Assembly (NCBI GenBank): GCA_964411985.1 | Contig: CAYPNF010000008.1 | Location: 124,001-188,000, forward strand | DNA length: 64,000 bases | Source of the DNA: CAYPNF01 sp964411985 | GTDB taxonomy: Bacteria; Verrucomicrobiota; Verrucomicrobiia; Limisphaerales; J093 | Reading direction: 5' to 3' | Part shown: one piece after another, positions 8,260 through 16,247 of the stretch | Position numbering within the stretch: position 1 is the first letter of the stretch | Layout of the letters: each line of letters starts with the position of its first letter | The notes under the pieces: generated by a model | What the model was told of the DNA's origin: nothing | Databases searched by the model: none | What the model saw: the letters and a program-made list of their open reading frames with translations, nothing else | Translations under genes and position numbers: made by a program

Positions 8260-9414
8260 ATGTTGAAACGAACGCCGCTGTTCTCCGTGCATCAAGAACT
8301 AGGGGCTCGCCTCGTCGAATTTGGTGGTTGGGAAATGCCTGTCCAGTATACGAGCATCGTGGACGAGCATTTAGGAGTTCGTTCGAGCGGCGGACTCTTT
8401 GATATCAGCCATATGGGGGAAGTGTTCTTCAGCGGCAAGTCCGCTTTCGCTTTTCTGAATTCGGTTCTCACCAACGATCTCGGCAAGTTGGCTTCAGGGC
8501 ATGGGCAATACACTCTTCTTTGCCAGTCGGATGGTGGGGTGGTGGATGATCTCTATGCTTATCGTCTGGCTGATGATCAGTTTCTGCTAATCGTCAACGC
8601 GTCTCGTCGGGAAGAGGACGTCGCGTGGCTCAAGGCTCAACTTGCGGAGTTCGCGGACCGAGGCGACGTGGTCATGGACGACGCGTCGGACCGATATGGG
8701 GCAGTGGCGGTGCAGGGACCGAAGGTAAGAGCATGGATCGACTCGTGTTTTCAGGCGCTGACCGGTGCTAGTGCCGAAATGCCGTCTGCGATGACGAAGA
8801 ATCAGATTGGCGTATTTGCTCTGCACTCCAATCCCGCGGCAGGCGTTTACGTGGGCTGCACGGGTTATACGGGCGAGGACGGCTACGAAGTCATCGCTCC
8901 CGCAGACAGGATTGCAGGAGTGTGGGCTGCCTTGATGGCAGCCGGTCAGGCGAGTGGGTTGAAGCCGGCGGGTCTGGGAGCTCGCGACACATTGCGGACC
9001 GAGATGGGGTATCCCCTCTACGGACATGAGTTGGACTTGAAGACCACTCCCTTGGAAGCGGGACTTGGCTTTTTTGTGGCGCTCAACAAGGGCCCTTTCG
9101 TCGGGCGCGATGCGTTGCAGAAACAGAAGTCGGAGGGTCTCAGCAAGAAGTGCGTGGCGTTCAAGCTTCTGGACAAAGGTGCTCCTCCTCGGCCCGGGTA
9201 TGCCATTTACGAGAATGCTCAATCCAGCTCCCCATTGGGGCAAGTGGTTAGCGGAACGCAGAGCCCGTCGTTGGGATTGGGGATTGGGATGGGGTTTGTT
9301 GCGCCCGCCTGCGCGACCCTAGGGGGAACGATCTTCATCGAAGCCCGCGGGAAGCGTTACCAGGCGGTCATCGTGAAGAAACCCATCTACCAAAAGCCCG
9401 CGCAGGCTGACTGA
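8260..9414 (+). CDS. gcvT: Aminomethyltransferase, glycine cleavage T protein
   Basis: A 384-residue glycine cleavage T protein, which moves the aminomethyl carbon from lipoylated GcvH to tetrahydrofolate and releases ammonia. It begins KRTPLFSVHQELGARLVEFGGWEMPVQY and continues with SGGLFDISHMGE, TNDL, GYTGEDGYE, and GARDTLRTEMGYPLYGHEL, all standard GcvT blocks. The C-terminal barrel domain is complete. The ATG at 8260 puts the first conserved block at the N-terminus; the frame is open further upstream over the end of the kinase-like gene. gcvH follows after 45 nt. No gcvP follows gcvH here. Confidence 0.95.
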   Translation: MLKRTPLFSVHQELGARLVEFGGWEMPVQYTSIVDEHLGVRSSGGLFDISHMGEVFFSGKSAFAFLNSVLTNDLGKLASGHGQYTLLCQSDGGVVDDLYAYRLADDQFLLIVNASRREEDVAWLKAQLAEFADRGDVVMDDASDRYGAVAVQGPKVRAWIDSCFQALTGASAEMPSAMTKNQIGVFALHSNPAAGVYVGCTGYTGEDGYEVIAPADRIAGVWAALMAAGQASGLKPAGLGARDTLRTEMGYPLYGHELDLKTTPLEAGLGFFVALNKGPFVGRDALQKQKSEGLSKKCVAFKLLDKGAPPRPGYAIYENAQSSSPLGQVVSGTQSPSLGLGIGMGFVAPACATLGGTIFIEARGKRYQAVIVKKPIYQKPAQAD

Positions 9415-9459
9415 AAACCGATTTGACCATTTCCATAAACTCTGACTCCTATAGAAGCC

Positions 9460-9846
9460 ATGAATAACGTGCCCGCCCAATTGAAGTATGCAAAATCCCA
9501 CGAGTGGGTCTCCTTGAGCGGAGATATCGTCACCGTCGGAATCACGGATCACGCCCAACACGAGTTGACTGACGTTGTTTTTGTTGAGATCCCTGCGGTA
9601 GGTCGCCAGCTCAAGGCGGGCGAAGCGTGTGCCGTGGTGGAGTCAGTGAAAACTGCGAGCGATATCTACTCGCCCGTAAGTGGTGAGGTTGTGGAGGTTA
9701 ACGCAAATCTGGCGGATAACCCAGGGTTGGCCAACACGGATCCTTATGGAGAGGGTTGGTTTTTCAAAATCAAGGTGGCTAACGCATGCGAACTGGATTC
9801 CATGATGGATGCGGCTGGGTACAAGACCATGATTGGGGCAGCGTGA
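9460..9846 (+). CDS. gcvH: Glycine cleavage H protein
   Basis: A 128-residue lipoyl carrier of the glycine cleavage system. The conserved lipoylation site is ESVKTASD, with the lipoyl lysine at about K64. The start KYAKSHEWV and the segment NPYGEGW-like DPYGEGWFFKIK are typical. It shuttles the aminomethyl group between GcvP and GcvT and probably forms an operon with gcvT. GcvP is not found downstream, so the decarboxylase must be encoded elsewhere or have moved. Confidence 0.95.
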   Translation: MNNVPAQLKYAKSHEWVSLSGDIVTVGITDHAQHELTDVVFVEIPAVGRQLKAGEACAVVESVKTASDIYSPVSGEVVEVNANLADNPGLANTDPYGEGWFFKIKVANACELDSMMDAAGYKTMIGAA

Positions 9847-10149
9847 GGAGCGCAGAACTCGCTTGGCAGAAGTGCGGCTTACTCTAGTCTGTAAGACTTT
9901 GTATAGTAATACATTACAGTATTATTGAGAGTTGAGTTTTCCATTGCCTTTTTCGCAAAAAGTGCGGATTTTCGGGGTGTCTTCCCCTCGCTAAGCAAGC
10001 ATCCATACCGGGGTTCGGTTTTGCCCTGCGGTTTTCCAGAAGAATGACGAAACCGTTTCATTCACTGCTTGACCCGTGCAAGACAAGGGTTTATATATAA
10101 TCCCGCGATGTTGAACGCGGCAGCCGAATAACCTAACACCACTATTTCT
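9847..10149. other. Intergenic region between gcvH and the HU gene
   Basis: This 303-nt stretch is more AT-rich than its surroundings. It holds a small hairpin AGTCT-GTA-AGACT followed by TT (9886-9900), a weak candidate terminator for gcvH, and a TAATAC/GTATTA inverted repeat (9907-9924). At its right end is the HU promoter listed separately. A 60-codon reverse frame shows no recognisable protein pattern. No tRNA or riboswitch is seen. Confidence 0.5.
10069..10101 (+). promoter_or_regulatory. Sigma-70-like promoter of the HU/IHF gene
   Basis: TTGACC at 10069-10074, a 17-nt spacer, then TATATA at 10092-10097 running into TATAAT at 10096-10101. This is close to the sigma-70 consensus and lies about 50 nt before the HU start codon. 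Confidence 0.65.
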
Positions 10150-10509
10150 ATGACGAAACGCGACCTAGTCGTCCGGATCAGCGAGGAAACCGGACTGGTA
10201 CAGCAGCATGTTCTGGATGTTATACAGAAGACCTTGGATCACATCTCTGAGGCGTTGTCCAAAGGGGAAACCGTTGAACTGCGGAATTTTGGCGTGTTTG
10301 AAGTGAAAGTCCGCAAGGCCCGGATTGGGAGAAATCCCAACGCTCCGGAGAACGACGTGCGCATTCCGCCCCGCGCGGTTGTTAAATTCAAGCCCGGCAA
10401 AGAGATGCGGGATGAAGTGATCAAATTGACCCCTGGCGCTCCGGCGAAGAGTTCGGAGACTTTGGGTGCGCCAAGTCCGGCAGCGCAACCGGAACCGCCG
10501 TCGGCGTAG
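10150..10509 (+). CDS. HU/IHF-family DNA-binding protein
   Basis: A 119-residue nucleoid-associated protein. The first 95 residues match HU/IHF: helices TKRDLVVRISEETGL and VIQKTLDHISEALSKGE, the LRNFGVFEVKVRKAR saddle strand, the DNA-intercalating arm around GRNPNAPEN, and the closing AVVKFKPGKEMRD. The tail beyond residue 98 is rich in Pro, Ala and Ser and lies outside the family core. The protein would bend and compact DNA as a dimer. No Shine-Dalgarno motif is visible before the ATG. It has a strong promoter upstream and an intrinsic terminator just after its stop, so it can be a single-gene unit. Confidence 0.93.
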   Translation: MTKRDLVVRISEETGLVQQHVLDVIQKTLDHISEALSKGETVELRNFGVFEVKVRKARIGRNPNAPENDVRIPPRAVVKFKPGKEMRDEVIKLTPGAPAKSSETLGAPSPAAQPEPPSA

Positions 10510-10529
10510 TACGATTGTTGAATTTGTTA

Positions 10530-10579
10530 GGGCGCTCCGCGGCAGGGTATCGAGGCTTGGCGAGCGCCCTTTTCCTTTT
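10530..10579 (+). terminator. Intrinsic terminator between the HU gene and hisS
   Basis: GGGCGCTC at 10530-10537 pairs perfectly with GAGCGCCC at 10562-10569 (the flanking A/T adds a ninth pair), followed by TTTTCCTTTT. The loop is 24 nt. The T-tract ends only 11 nt before the hisS start codon. Confidence 0.7.
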
Positions 10580-10590
10580 CCCAGATACGC

Positions 10591-11850
10591 ATGGATCGTT
10601 TACCTGGATTTCGCGATTTCTACCCGGAGCCACTTCCGGTGCAGGATGTTTGGAGTGCCGATCTCCGGCGCTACCTATTTGATACCTGGAGGAAAGCGGC
10701 CTCGCGGTATGGTTTTCAGGAATATGACGGTCCGCCTCTCGAGCCTCTCGAGCTGTTTACCACCAAGAGCGGAGAAGAAATCGTCGGTCAGCTTTACAAT
10801 TTCACTGACAAAGGCGGGCGGGAAATAGCGTTGCGTCCCGAAATGACGCCGACCCTGGCGCGTATGGCTGCCGCCTACGAGCGGCAGTACAAGAAACCGA
10901 TCAAGTGGTATTCGATTCCGCAACTCTTTCGCTACGAGCGGCAGCAGAAGGGCCGCCTGCGTGAGCACTTCCAACTGAACGCGGACATTCTTGGAGAGCC
11001 GAGTGTGGCTGCGGATGCTGAGTTGATTGCGTTGCTGATCGACAGCTTGCGGTTGCTGGGTCTGACGACCGAGGATTTTGTGGTGAGGTTAAGCAGCCGT
11101 ACTGCATGGCAGGAGTTCTTTCAGGCTCGTTGCAGCGAGGCCTCCAAAGCCTACGAGTTCTACCAGGCCGTCGACAAGATGGAGCGCGAAAGCGAGGAAG
11201 TCACCGAGGCAAAAATGGCTGCCGTGGGCATTCGCTTGGAGGAAGTGCGGGCGTTCATTCAGGCAGGCGAGCCGACGGTCGAGTTGGCGGCAGTTTTGGG
11301 GGACTTGCGGAGCCGGGGCTTGGAGCGGTTCGTTAGGGTGGACTACAACGTGATTCGAGGTCTGGCTTACTACACTGGGCCGGTGTTCGAAGCCTTCGAT
11401 CAAAAGGGACAGTTTCGAGCGATTGCTGGCGGTGGCCGCTACGATAACCTGGTGAAGTTGATCTCGGGCGGCAAGGTGAGCATGCCAGCTCTCGGTTTCG
11501 GAATGGGCGACGTTGTCTTGACCGAGTTGCTGAAGGAGCGTGGTTTGTTGCCCAAGATGCTCGCACGCATTCAGGTTTATTGCCTGGTTGAAGATGAAAC
11601 GCTTCGCCCCGCGACGCTGGGTTTGGTCCAGGCTCTCAGAGAGGCCGGCGTAGCGGCTGATTACTCGCTGGTGCCGGCCAAACCGGACAAGCAGTTCAAG
11701 CGCGCGCTGGAGTTGAATGCAGTCTTTTCCGCCAAGATGGAGAGAACCACCGCTGGTGACCTTCAGGCCAGGGTGAAAAGGCTCGCTACTCGTGAGGAAA
11801 AGCTCTGCTCTGTGGCGGAGGCGGTCGATTTCGTGGGAGGACTTGCCTGA
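10591..11850 (+). CDS. hisS: Histidyl-tRNA synthetase
   Basis: A 419-residue class II synthetase that charges tRNA-His. Motif 2 is seen in PQLFRYERQQKGRLREHFQ, the histidine-binding signature in GLAYYTGPVFEAFD, and motif 3 around PALGFGMGDVVL. The C-terminal anticodon-binding domain follows (about residues 325-410). The product begins MDRLPGFRDFYPE, the usual start block. There is no Shine-Dalgarno sequence: the codon is preceded directly by the T-tract of an intrinsic terminator, which leaves room for attenuation or a start inside the terminator region. Confidence 0.94.
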   Translation: MDRLPGFRDFYPEPLPVQDVWSADLRRYLFDTWRKAASRYGFQEYDGPPLEPLELFTTKSGEEIVGQLYNFTDKGGREIALRPEMTPTLARMAAAYERQYKKPIKWYSIPQLFRYERQQKGRLREHFQLNADILGEPSVAADAELIALLIDSLRLLGLTTEDFVVRLSSRTAWQEFFQARCSEASKAYEFYQAVDKMERESEEVTEAKMAAVGIRLEEVRAFIQAGEPTVELAAVLGDLRSRGLERFVRVDYNVIRGLAYYTGPVFEAFDQKGQFRAIAGGGRYDNLVKLISGGKVSMPALGFGMGDVVLTELLKERGLLPKMLARIQVYCLVEDETLRPATLGLVQALREAGVAADYSLVPAKPDKQFKRALELNAVFSAKMERTTAGDLQARVKRLATREEKLCSVAEAVDFVGGLA

Positions 11851-12009
11851 GTCAGAACATGGAAAGCAGAAGTTGTACGGTTGCTGATATTAGCTGGCGC
11901 TGCGAACCGTTGCCCCAATCCTTGGCCGTGAATCCCCGTAGGTTCTTCCTGGAACACGCGTTGCCTTCTCGCGCGCATCAAGGCGAACTTCCGCGATCAT
12001 CCCATTTGT

Positions 12010-13584
12010 ATGAGCTCGACCGCTGCCACTGATCTGGCCCAGCCCACGAAACGGGGTTTTGGCCGGGCCTTCTGGACCCTGAACACCATTGAGATGTGGG
12101 AGCGCCTGGCTTTCTACAATCTCCGGGTGATGGCTCCGATTTACATCATGCAGGCTGACAACCCAGGCGGGTTGCACCTGACTGCTGCGGACAAGGGGAC
12201 CATCTACGCCTGGTGGGCAGCCTTCCAATCGCTGTTGCCAATTGTCACGGGCGGATACGCTGACCGTTTTGGCTACCGCCGAACCTTGGGTTTTTCCATC
12301 GTGATGATGATGACCGGCTATCTGATGCTGGCCTTCTTGCGGGATCTGACATGGGTCAACAACTACTGGGGGTTCTTTAGCGGGATCATCACTCTCGCCA
12401 TCGGCACGGCTTTCTTCAAGCCGAGTATTCAGGGATCGCTGGCGCATCGGTTGACGAAGGAGAATTCCTCGGTGGGCTGGGGCATTTTCTATTGGGTGGT
12501 CAACGTGGGGGCTTTCGTGGGACACTACCTTCCATCCATTCTGCTCGGGTTGGGGGCGATCCTTCCTGGCCCACTCGCGGCTACCGCTCAGTCGAAAGAG
12601 GCATGGCGCAACCTCTTCGTGGCATCAGCCCTATTCAGTTCCTTCAACTTGTTTCTGCTTCTGGTGGTGGAGGACGTGCCCTCCGGCGCCTCCAAGCAAG
12701 AGTCGCTCTGGGAAGTCCTGGTGAGGACCATCAAGAATGTGCTAGAACCTCGACTTCTGGCGTGGATGGCGATCATGTCGGGTTTCTGGCTCATGATGTA
12801 CCAACTGTGGGACCTCCAGCCGAATTTTATCGCAGATTGGGTGAACAGCCAGGGGATGGCCAGGGCGTTAGAAGGAGCGCCTGGCTGGATTCAGAAAGCG
12901 CTCGTGGAGCAAACCTCCAGGGGACCCATGATCCCCCAGCAAGTGCTCCTCAGCTTCAACTCTCTTTTCATCATCATCGGGGTCATACCAGTCGCTTGGC
13001 TGACGAGGAAAATGCGTACCTTGGAAGCGATGAGTATCGGCATGGTCATGGCGATTGTCGGTGTGCTCATTGCGGGGTGGACCAGCAGTGCCGCCATCCT
13101 GTTGGTGGGTGTGTTGTGCTTCTCGCTCGGGGAGATGATGACTGGCCCCAAGAAGTCCGAGTATCTCGCCTTGATTGCTCCTCCTGACAAGAAGGGTCTT
13201 TACCTTGGATACGTAAACATACCCGTCGGGGTGGGTGTTTACATTGGGTCCAAGTTGGCGGGTTACGTCTATGGCCACTATGGCGAGAAAGCAACCCTCG
13301 CGTTGCGCTACCTTGCGGAAAAGACTCCCGTGGGGGCGGAGAAAAGTTGGAACGGAAGCCTGCTCTCGCTGGAATCCACACTGGGTATCTCGCGAGTCGA
13401 CGCTGTAAAGAAGCTTCAGGAAGTCCTAAGCCTCGACTCCGTGCAGGTGACGGAGCTGCTGTGGAAGACCTATCATCCGCAGCTGAAAGTCTGGATTCCT
13501 TTTGCCCTCGTGGGGGTGGTGTCAGCGATAGCGCTCTGGATCTTCGGGCGAATGGCGAAGCGTTGGAGCGACATGAACGCCTAG
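12010..13584 (+). CDS. POT/PTR2-family (MFS) transporter
   Basis: A 524-residue polytopic membrane protein with about 12-14 hydrophobic segments. The N-terminal FWTLNTIEMWERLAFYNLR resembles the ExxER-type proton-coupling motif region of peptide transporters (here EMWERLAFY). GGYADRFGYRRTLGF is the MFS loop 2-3 motif, and FFKPSIQGSLA and GWGIFYWVVNVGAF match the PTR2 signatures. It probably imports peptides or related solutes with protons. It stands alone after hisS with a 159-nt gap and converges on the next gene, 11 nt away. Confidence 0.8.
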   Translation: MSSTAATDLAQPTKRGFGRAFWTLNTIEMWERLAFYNLRVMAPIYIMQADNPGGLHLTAADKGTIYAWWAAFQSLLPIVTGGYADRFGYRRTLGFSIVMMMTGYLMLAFLRDLTWVNNYWGFFSGIITLAIGTAFFKPSIQGSLAHRLTKENSSVGWGIFYWVVNVGAFVGHYLPSILLGLGAILPGPLAATAQSKEAWRNLFVASALFSSFNLFLLLVVEDVPSGASKQESLWEVLVRTIKNVLEPRLLAWMAIMSGFWLMMYQLWDLQPNFIADWVNSQGMARALEGAPGWIQKALVEQTSRGPMIPQQVLLSFNSLFIIIGVIPVAWLTRKMRTLEAMSIGMVMAIVGVLIAGWTSSAAILLVGVLCFSLGEMMTGPKKSEYLALIAPPDKKGLYLGYVNIPVGVGVYIGSKLAGYVYGHYGEKATLALRYLAEKTPVGAEKSWNGSLLSLESTLGISRVDAVKKLQEVLSLDSVQVTELLWKTYHPQLKVWIPFALVGVVSAIALWIFGRMAKRWSDMNA

Positions 13585-13595
13585 TATTCTGTTGT

Positions 13596-14000
13596 CTATT
13601 CCTTCGGCCGTGTTTCCGGGGCCGGCAGGCGGAACCGGGCTTCGCGCTCGCGGGTGAGTTTTTCGAGTTGGGTGCGCTGTTCAGGCGTCAAGACAGGACC
13701 GATGCGGTCGTTAAAGCGGTGGACCAGGTCCGAGAAGAGGCTAAAGGACGTGTCGTGAGCCTTGCGGAGTTCGCCGCTGAGTTGCTGCAAGGATGGCTTG
13801 ATTTGGCGAACTTGGTCTTCGCTCAGTGAAAGCTCTTTGCGTAGCTTGCCTTCCATCCGCGTGAGCATCTTGTCCGGGTCAGGCGGCCCCATGTGATTCC
13901 AATGACACAGAGCATAGCCTGCAGCGACACCAGCGAGCAACCCGGCGATAAAAACCACCGCCGCATAAGTGAGAATCCTGGGCTTGGTGAGGGTAGTCAT
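13596..14000 (-). CDS. Membrane-anchored Spy/CpxP-like heavy-metal-resistance-type protein
   Basis: A 134-residue protein with one N-terminal membrane segment (TYAAVVFIAGLLAGVAAGYAL), followed by a helical periplasmic domain. The domain carries two LT/LS-x-x-Q-like motifs, LSLSEDQVRQI and VLTPEQRTQLEKL, as in Spy/CpxP and PF13801-type periplasmic sensors. It is the third gene of a sigma-factor cassette and its ATG overlaps the stop of the preceding gene by 4 nt, so it likely senses envelope conditions for that system. I chose the ATG at 14000 because the longer frame runs back over the upstream gene. Confidence 0.65.
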   Translation of the reverse strand: MTTLTKPRILTYAAVVFIAGLLAGVAAGYALCHWNHMGPPDPDKMLTRMEGKLRKELSLSEDQVRQIKPSLQQLSGELRKAHDTSFSLFSDLVHRFNDRIGPVLTPEQRTQLEKLTREREARFRLPAPETRPKE

Positions 14001-14290
14001 CGGTCCAATGCGACCTGAGCCACCGTGCCCGCGATGGACCAAGCGTCTGGCGTCTGCCGTTTTTGGGACAGCAGACTCAGGGCAATGACCAGGAGGCTGA
14101 GGCTGCAGGCGTATCCCGCCACCCGGCGGGCAAACAGGAGAAAATCCATTCCGGTGGTGGGCTCCTGATTCTCTCGCCATTGCCGCATGATACGGCTTAG
14201 GAGTGGGTCAGGTATTCCCCCGGCGCTAGGTCCAGGGGCAGCTGCGGCTGCCCGAAGCAGCCGATCTGTCATTTCGTCAAGCCGTTTCAT
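13997..14290 (-). CDS. Small single-span membrane protein, candidate anti-sigma factor
   Basis: A 97-residue protein with a cytoplasmic-looking helical N-terminus (KRLDEMTDRLLRAAAAAPG) and one membrane helix around residues 50-73 (LFARRVAGYACSLSLLVIALSLL). It contains no zinc-binding HxxxCxxC motif. It is translationally coupled on both sides: its ATG overlaps the sigma-factor stop by 4 nt and its stop overlaps the start of the Spy-like gene. Position and topology suggest it holds the sigma factor at the membrane. This function is inferred only from context. Confidence 0.6.
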   Translation of the reverse strand: MKRLDEMTDRLLRAAAAAPGPSAGGIPDPLLSRIMRQWRENQEPTTGMDFLLFARRVAGYACSLSLLVIALSLLSQKRQTPDAWSIAGTVAQVALDR

Positions 14291-15012
14291 ATTTCCTTGC
14301 GAGCCACTAAGTCACCGAGCCTGTGCTTGAGTTTCTGACGGGCGCGGAAGGCTCTGACCTTGATGGCCACAACGGACCACCCCGTCATTTTGCTGATCTG
14401 GGCCAGGGACTTTTCTTCCAAGTGCAGCCACTGGAGAAGAAAACGGTCCTGGCTCGGCAAGCCTGCCAGCAGCTTTTCCACCAGCTCCCGCGCGGCGCAG
14501 GCCGTTCCATGATCGATCTCTGCCGCCGTGGCGGCTAGATTATCCAGCACCTGCACTTCCTCCGGTGAGAGGTCAGCCCACCGCAGTTCTGGCCTGACCC
14601 TTTCCCGTTTGAGCTGGTTCAGGCAAGTGCTGACTGCGACTCGGGACACCCAATGTTCTAAGGGTGCGTCGCCCCGATACTGGTCCAACTTATCAAAGAC
14701 CCTCGCAAAAACCATCTGCACCAGATCTTCTTCTGCCACTTGGCGTGCCAGATGGGACCGGACAATCTTGATCACTAGCGGATACAGCCGCTCTACCAAC
14801 CGGCTGGCCGCCGTTTCACTTCCCGCGCGAACCTCGGAAATCCAGACCGCGTCGTCCGGTTCAGGGGTCGAACTTGCGGGAGCCGATATCACTCTGTCTG
14901 AAAGGTATGACAGCCCAGCTTTGCGGCGGTTACAGCAAACAGGATGTCGGCGTTCATGTTTCTCGATGCTTGCACTCCAAGTGCTTCGACTTACATTGAA
15001 GGCGTCAGTCAT
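14287..15012 (-). CDS. ECF-type RNA polymerase sigma factor
   Basis: A sigma-70 family protein of the extracytoplasmic-function type. Region 2 runs through LVERLYPLVIKIVRSHL, the core-binding EEDLVQMVFARVFDKLDQYRG and the WVSRVAVSTCLNQLKRER DNA-melting helix. Region 4 is LPSQDRFLLQWLHLEEKSLAQI followed by the helix-turn-helix TGWSVVAIKVRAFRARQKL. About 50 residues before region 2 are not conserved, so the true start may lie further in; I give the ATG at 15012, which avoids overlap with the divergent gene. It heads a three-gene cassette with membrane partners. Confidence 0.85.
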   Translation of the reverse strand: MTDAFNVSRSTWSASIEKHERRHPVCCNRRKAGLSYLSDRVISAPASSTPEPDDAVWISEVRAGSETAASRLVERLYPLVIKIVRSHLARQVAEEDLVQMVFARVFDKLDQYRGDAPLEHWVSRVAVSTCLNQLKRERVRPELRWADLSPEEVQVLDNLAATAAEIDHGTACAARELVEKLLAGLPSQDRFLLQWLHLEEKSLAQISKMTGWSVVAIKVRAFRARQKLKHRLGDLVARKEI

Positions 15013-15022
15013 ACGCGGACGA

Positions 15023-16225
15023 ATGATGCAGCGCAAGATCTACTACTTGGACAACAACGCCACTACCCAGGTGGCACCGGAGGTAGTGGAGGCCATGCTT
15101 CCGTTTCTTCAGGACCATTGGGGGAATCCTTCCAGTGCGTATCGGTTTGGGTATGAGTTGTCCAAAGCGATCGATATGGCCCGGCAACAGGTGGCAGCCC
15201 TGATCCAGGCGGAACCCAAAGAACTGGTGTTCACGAGCTGTGGTACCGAGAGCAATAACGCGGCACTCCACAGCGCTTTGGCGACAAACCCTGGCAAGCG
15301 ACACGTCGTTACCACGGCCGTAGAACACTCTGCTAATCTCAGCTACTCCAGATACCTGGAGCGGAACGGGTTCGAAGTAACCTACCTATCAGTAAGCCCA
15401 AGCGGGGAGCTCGATTTGAAGGTCTTGGAGAAATCCATCCGCCCGGACACCGCGATCGTGTCGGTCATGTGGGCTAATAACGAGACCGGAGTGATCTTTC
15501 CAATCAACGAGATCAGCTCCATCTGCAGGTCCAAGGGGGTTCTGTGTCATACTGACGCGGTTCAGGCACCGGGCAAGGTGCCCATGGATGTGAAATCCTT
15601 GGGGGTCGATTTCTTATCGATGTCTGGTCATAAACTACATGCGCCCAAGGGTATAGGTTTATTGTATATCAAGCGGCGGACCCATTTCCAGCCTTACCTT
15701 ATGGGAGGCCATCAGGAACGGAGTCGTCGCGGAGGTACAGAGAACGTGGCGAGCATGGTGGCCTTTGGGAAAGCCGCTGAGTTGGCCCTCTCCAGGTTGG
15801 GCGACGAGAACAGCCGGGTGCGGGCGCTTCGAGATCGTTTGGAGGATACCATTTTGGGGACGATCCCGGACACGACCTGCAACGGGGCGAAAGAACCTCG
15901 GTTGCCCAACACTAGCAATATCAGTTTTGGCTCCGTGGATGCGGAAGCGGTCTTGGTTCTCCTGGATCAGTTGGGCATCTGTGCCTCACTCGGGTCGGCG
16001 TGCACCACCGGTTCGTTGGACCCGTCCCATGTGTTGACAGCGATGGGGTTGAGTCCTGAGCGGGCGCGAGGGAGCGTTCGGTTCAGCTTGGGGTACTATA
16101 ATACCGCTGAGGATGTGGAGTGGGTGCTCCGGCATCTTGGGGAGATCATCTTGAAGCTGCGCGCCATCTCCCCCCTGTACTCTGCTTCTCACGCTGGTCG
16201 AGAAGCGGATCGTGCCTCTTCATGA
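15023..16225 (+). CDS. Cysteine desulfurase (NifS/IscS family)
   Basis: A 400-residue PLP enzyme that takes sulfur from cysteine as an enzyme persulfide for Fe-S clusters or thiolation. It begins KIYYLDNNATTQVAPEV; the cofactor lysine is in SMSGHKLHAPKG (about K204), the active cysteine in GSACTTGSLDPSH (about C327), and TESNNAAL is the usual N-terminal block. The frame is open some 500 nt upstream, opposite the sigma-factor gene, but homology starts at this ATG (15023 or 15026). No iscU, nifU or sufE gene neighbours it, so its delivery partner is unknown. Confidence 0.92.
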   Translation: MMQRKIYYLDNNATTQVAPEVVEAMLPFLQDHWGNPSSAYRFGYELSKAIDMARQQVAALIQAEPKELVFTSCGTESNNAALHSALATNPGKRHVVTTAVEHSANLSYSRYLERNGFEVTYLSVSPSGELDLKVLEKSIRPDTAIVSVMWANNETGVIFPINEISSICRSKGVLCHTDAVQAPGKVPMDVKSLGVDFLSMSGHKLHAPKGIGLLYIKRRTHFQPYLMGGHQERSRRGGTENVASMVAFGKAAELALSRLGDENSRVRALRDRLEDTILGTIPDTTCNGAKEPRLPNTSNISFGSVDAEAVLVLLDQLGICASLGSACTTGSLDPSHVLTAMGLSPERARGSVRFSLGYYNTAEDVEWVLRHLGEIILKLRAISPLYSASHAGREADRASS

Positions 16226-16247
16226 GAGACATGGCGGGAGGGGTGAG

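Noticed and set aside
9879..10061. A 60-codon reverse frame between gcvH and the HU gene
   Set aside because: It lacks any recognisable pattern and lies in AT-rich intergenic sequence; I treat it as non-coding.
14528..15022. Extension of the cysteine desulfurase to 14528
   Set aside because: The upstream part is opposite the sigma-factor gene and has no desulfurase homology.
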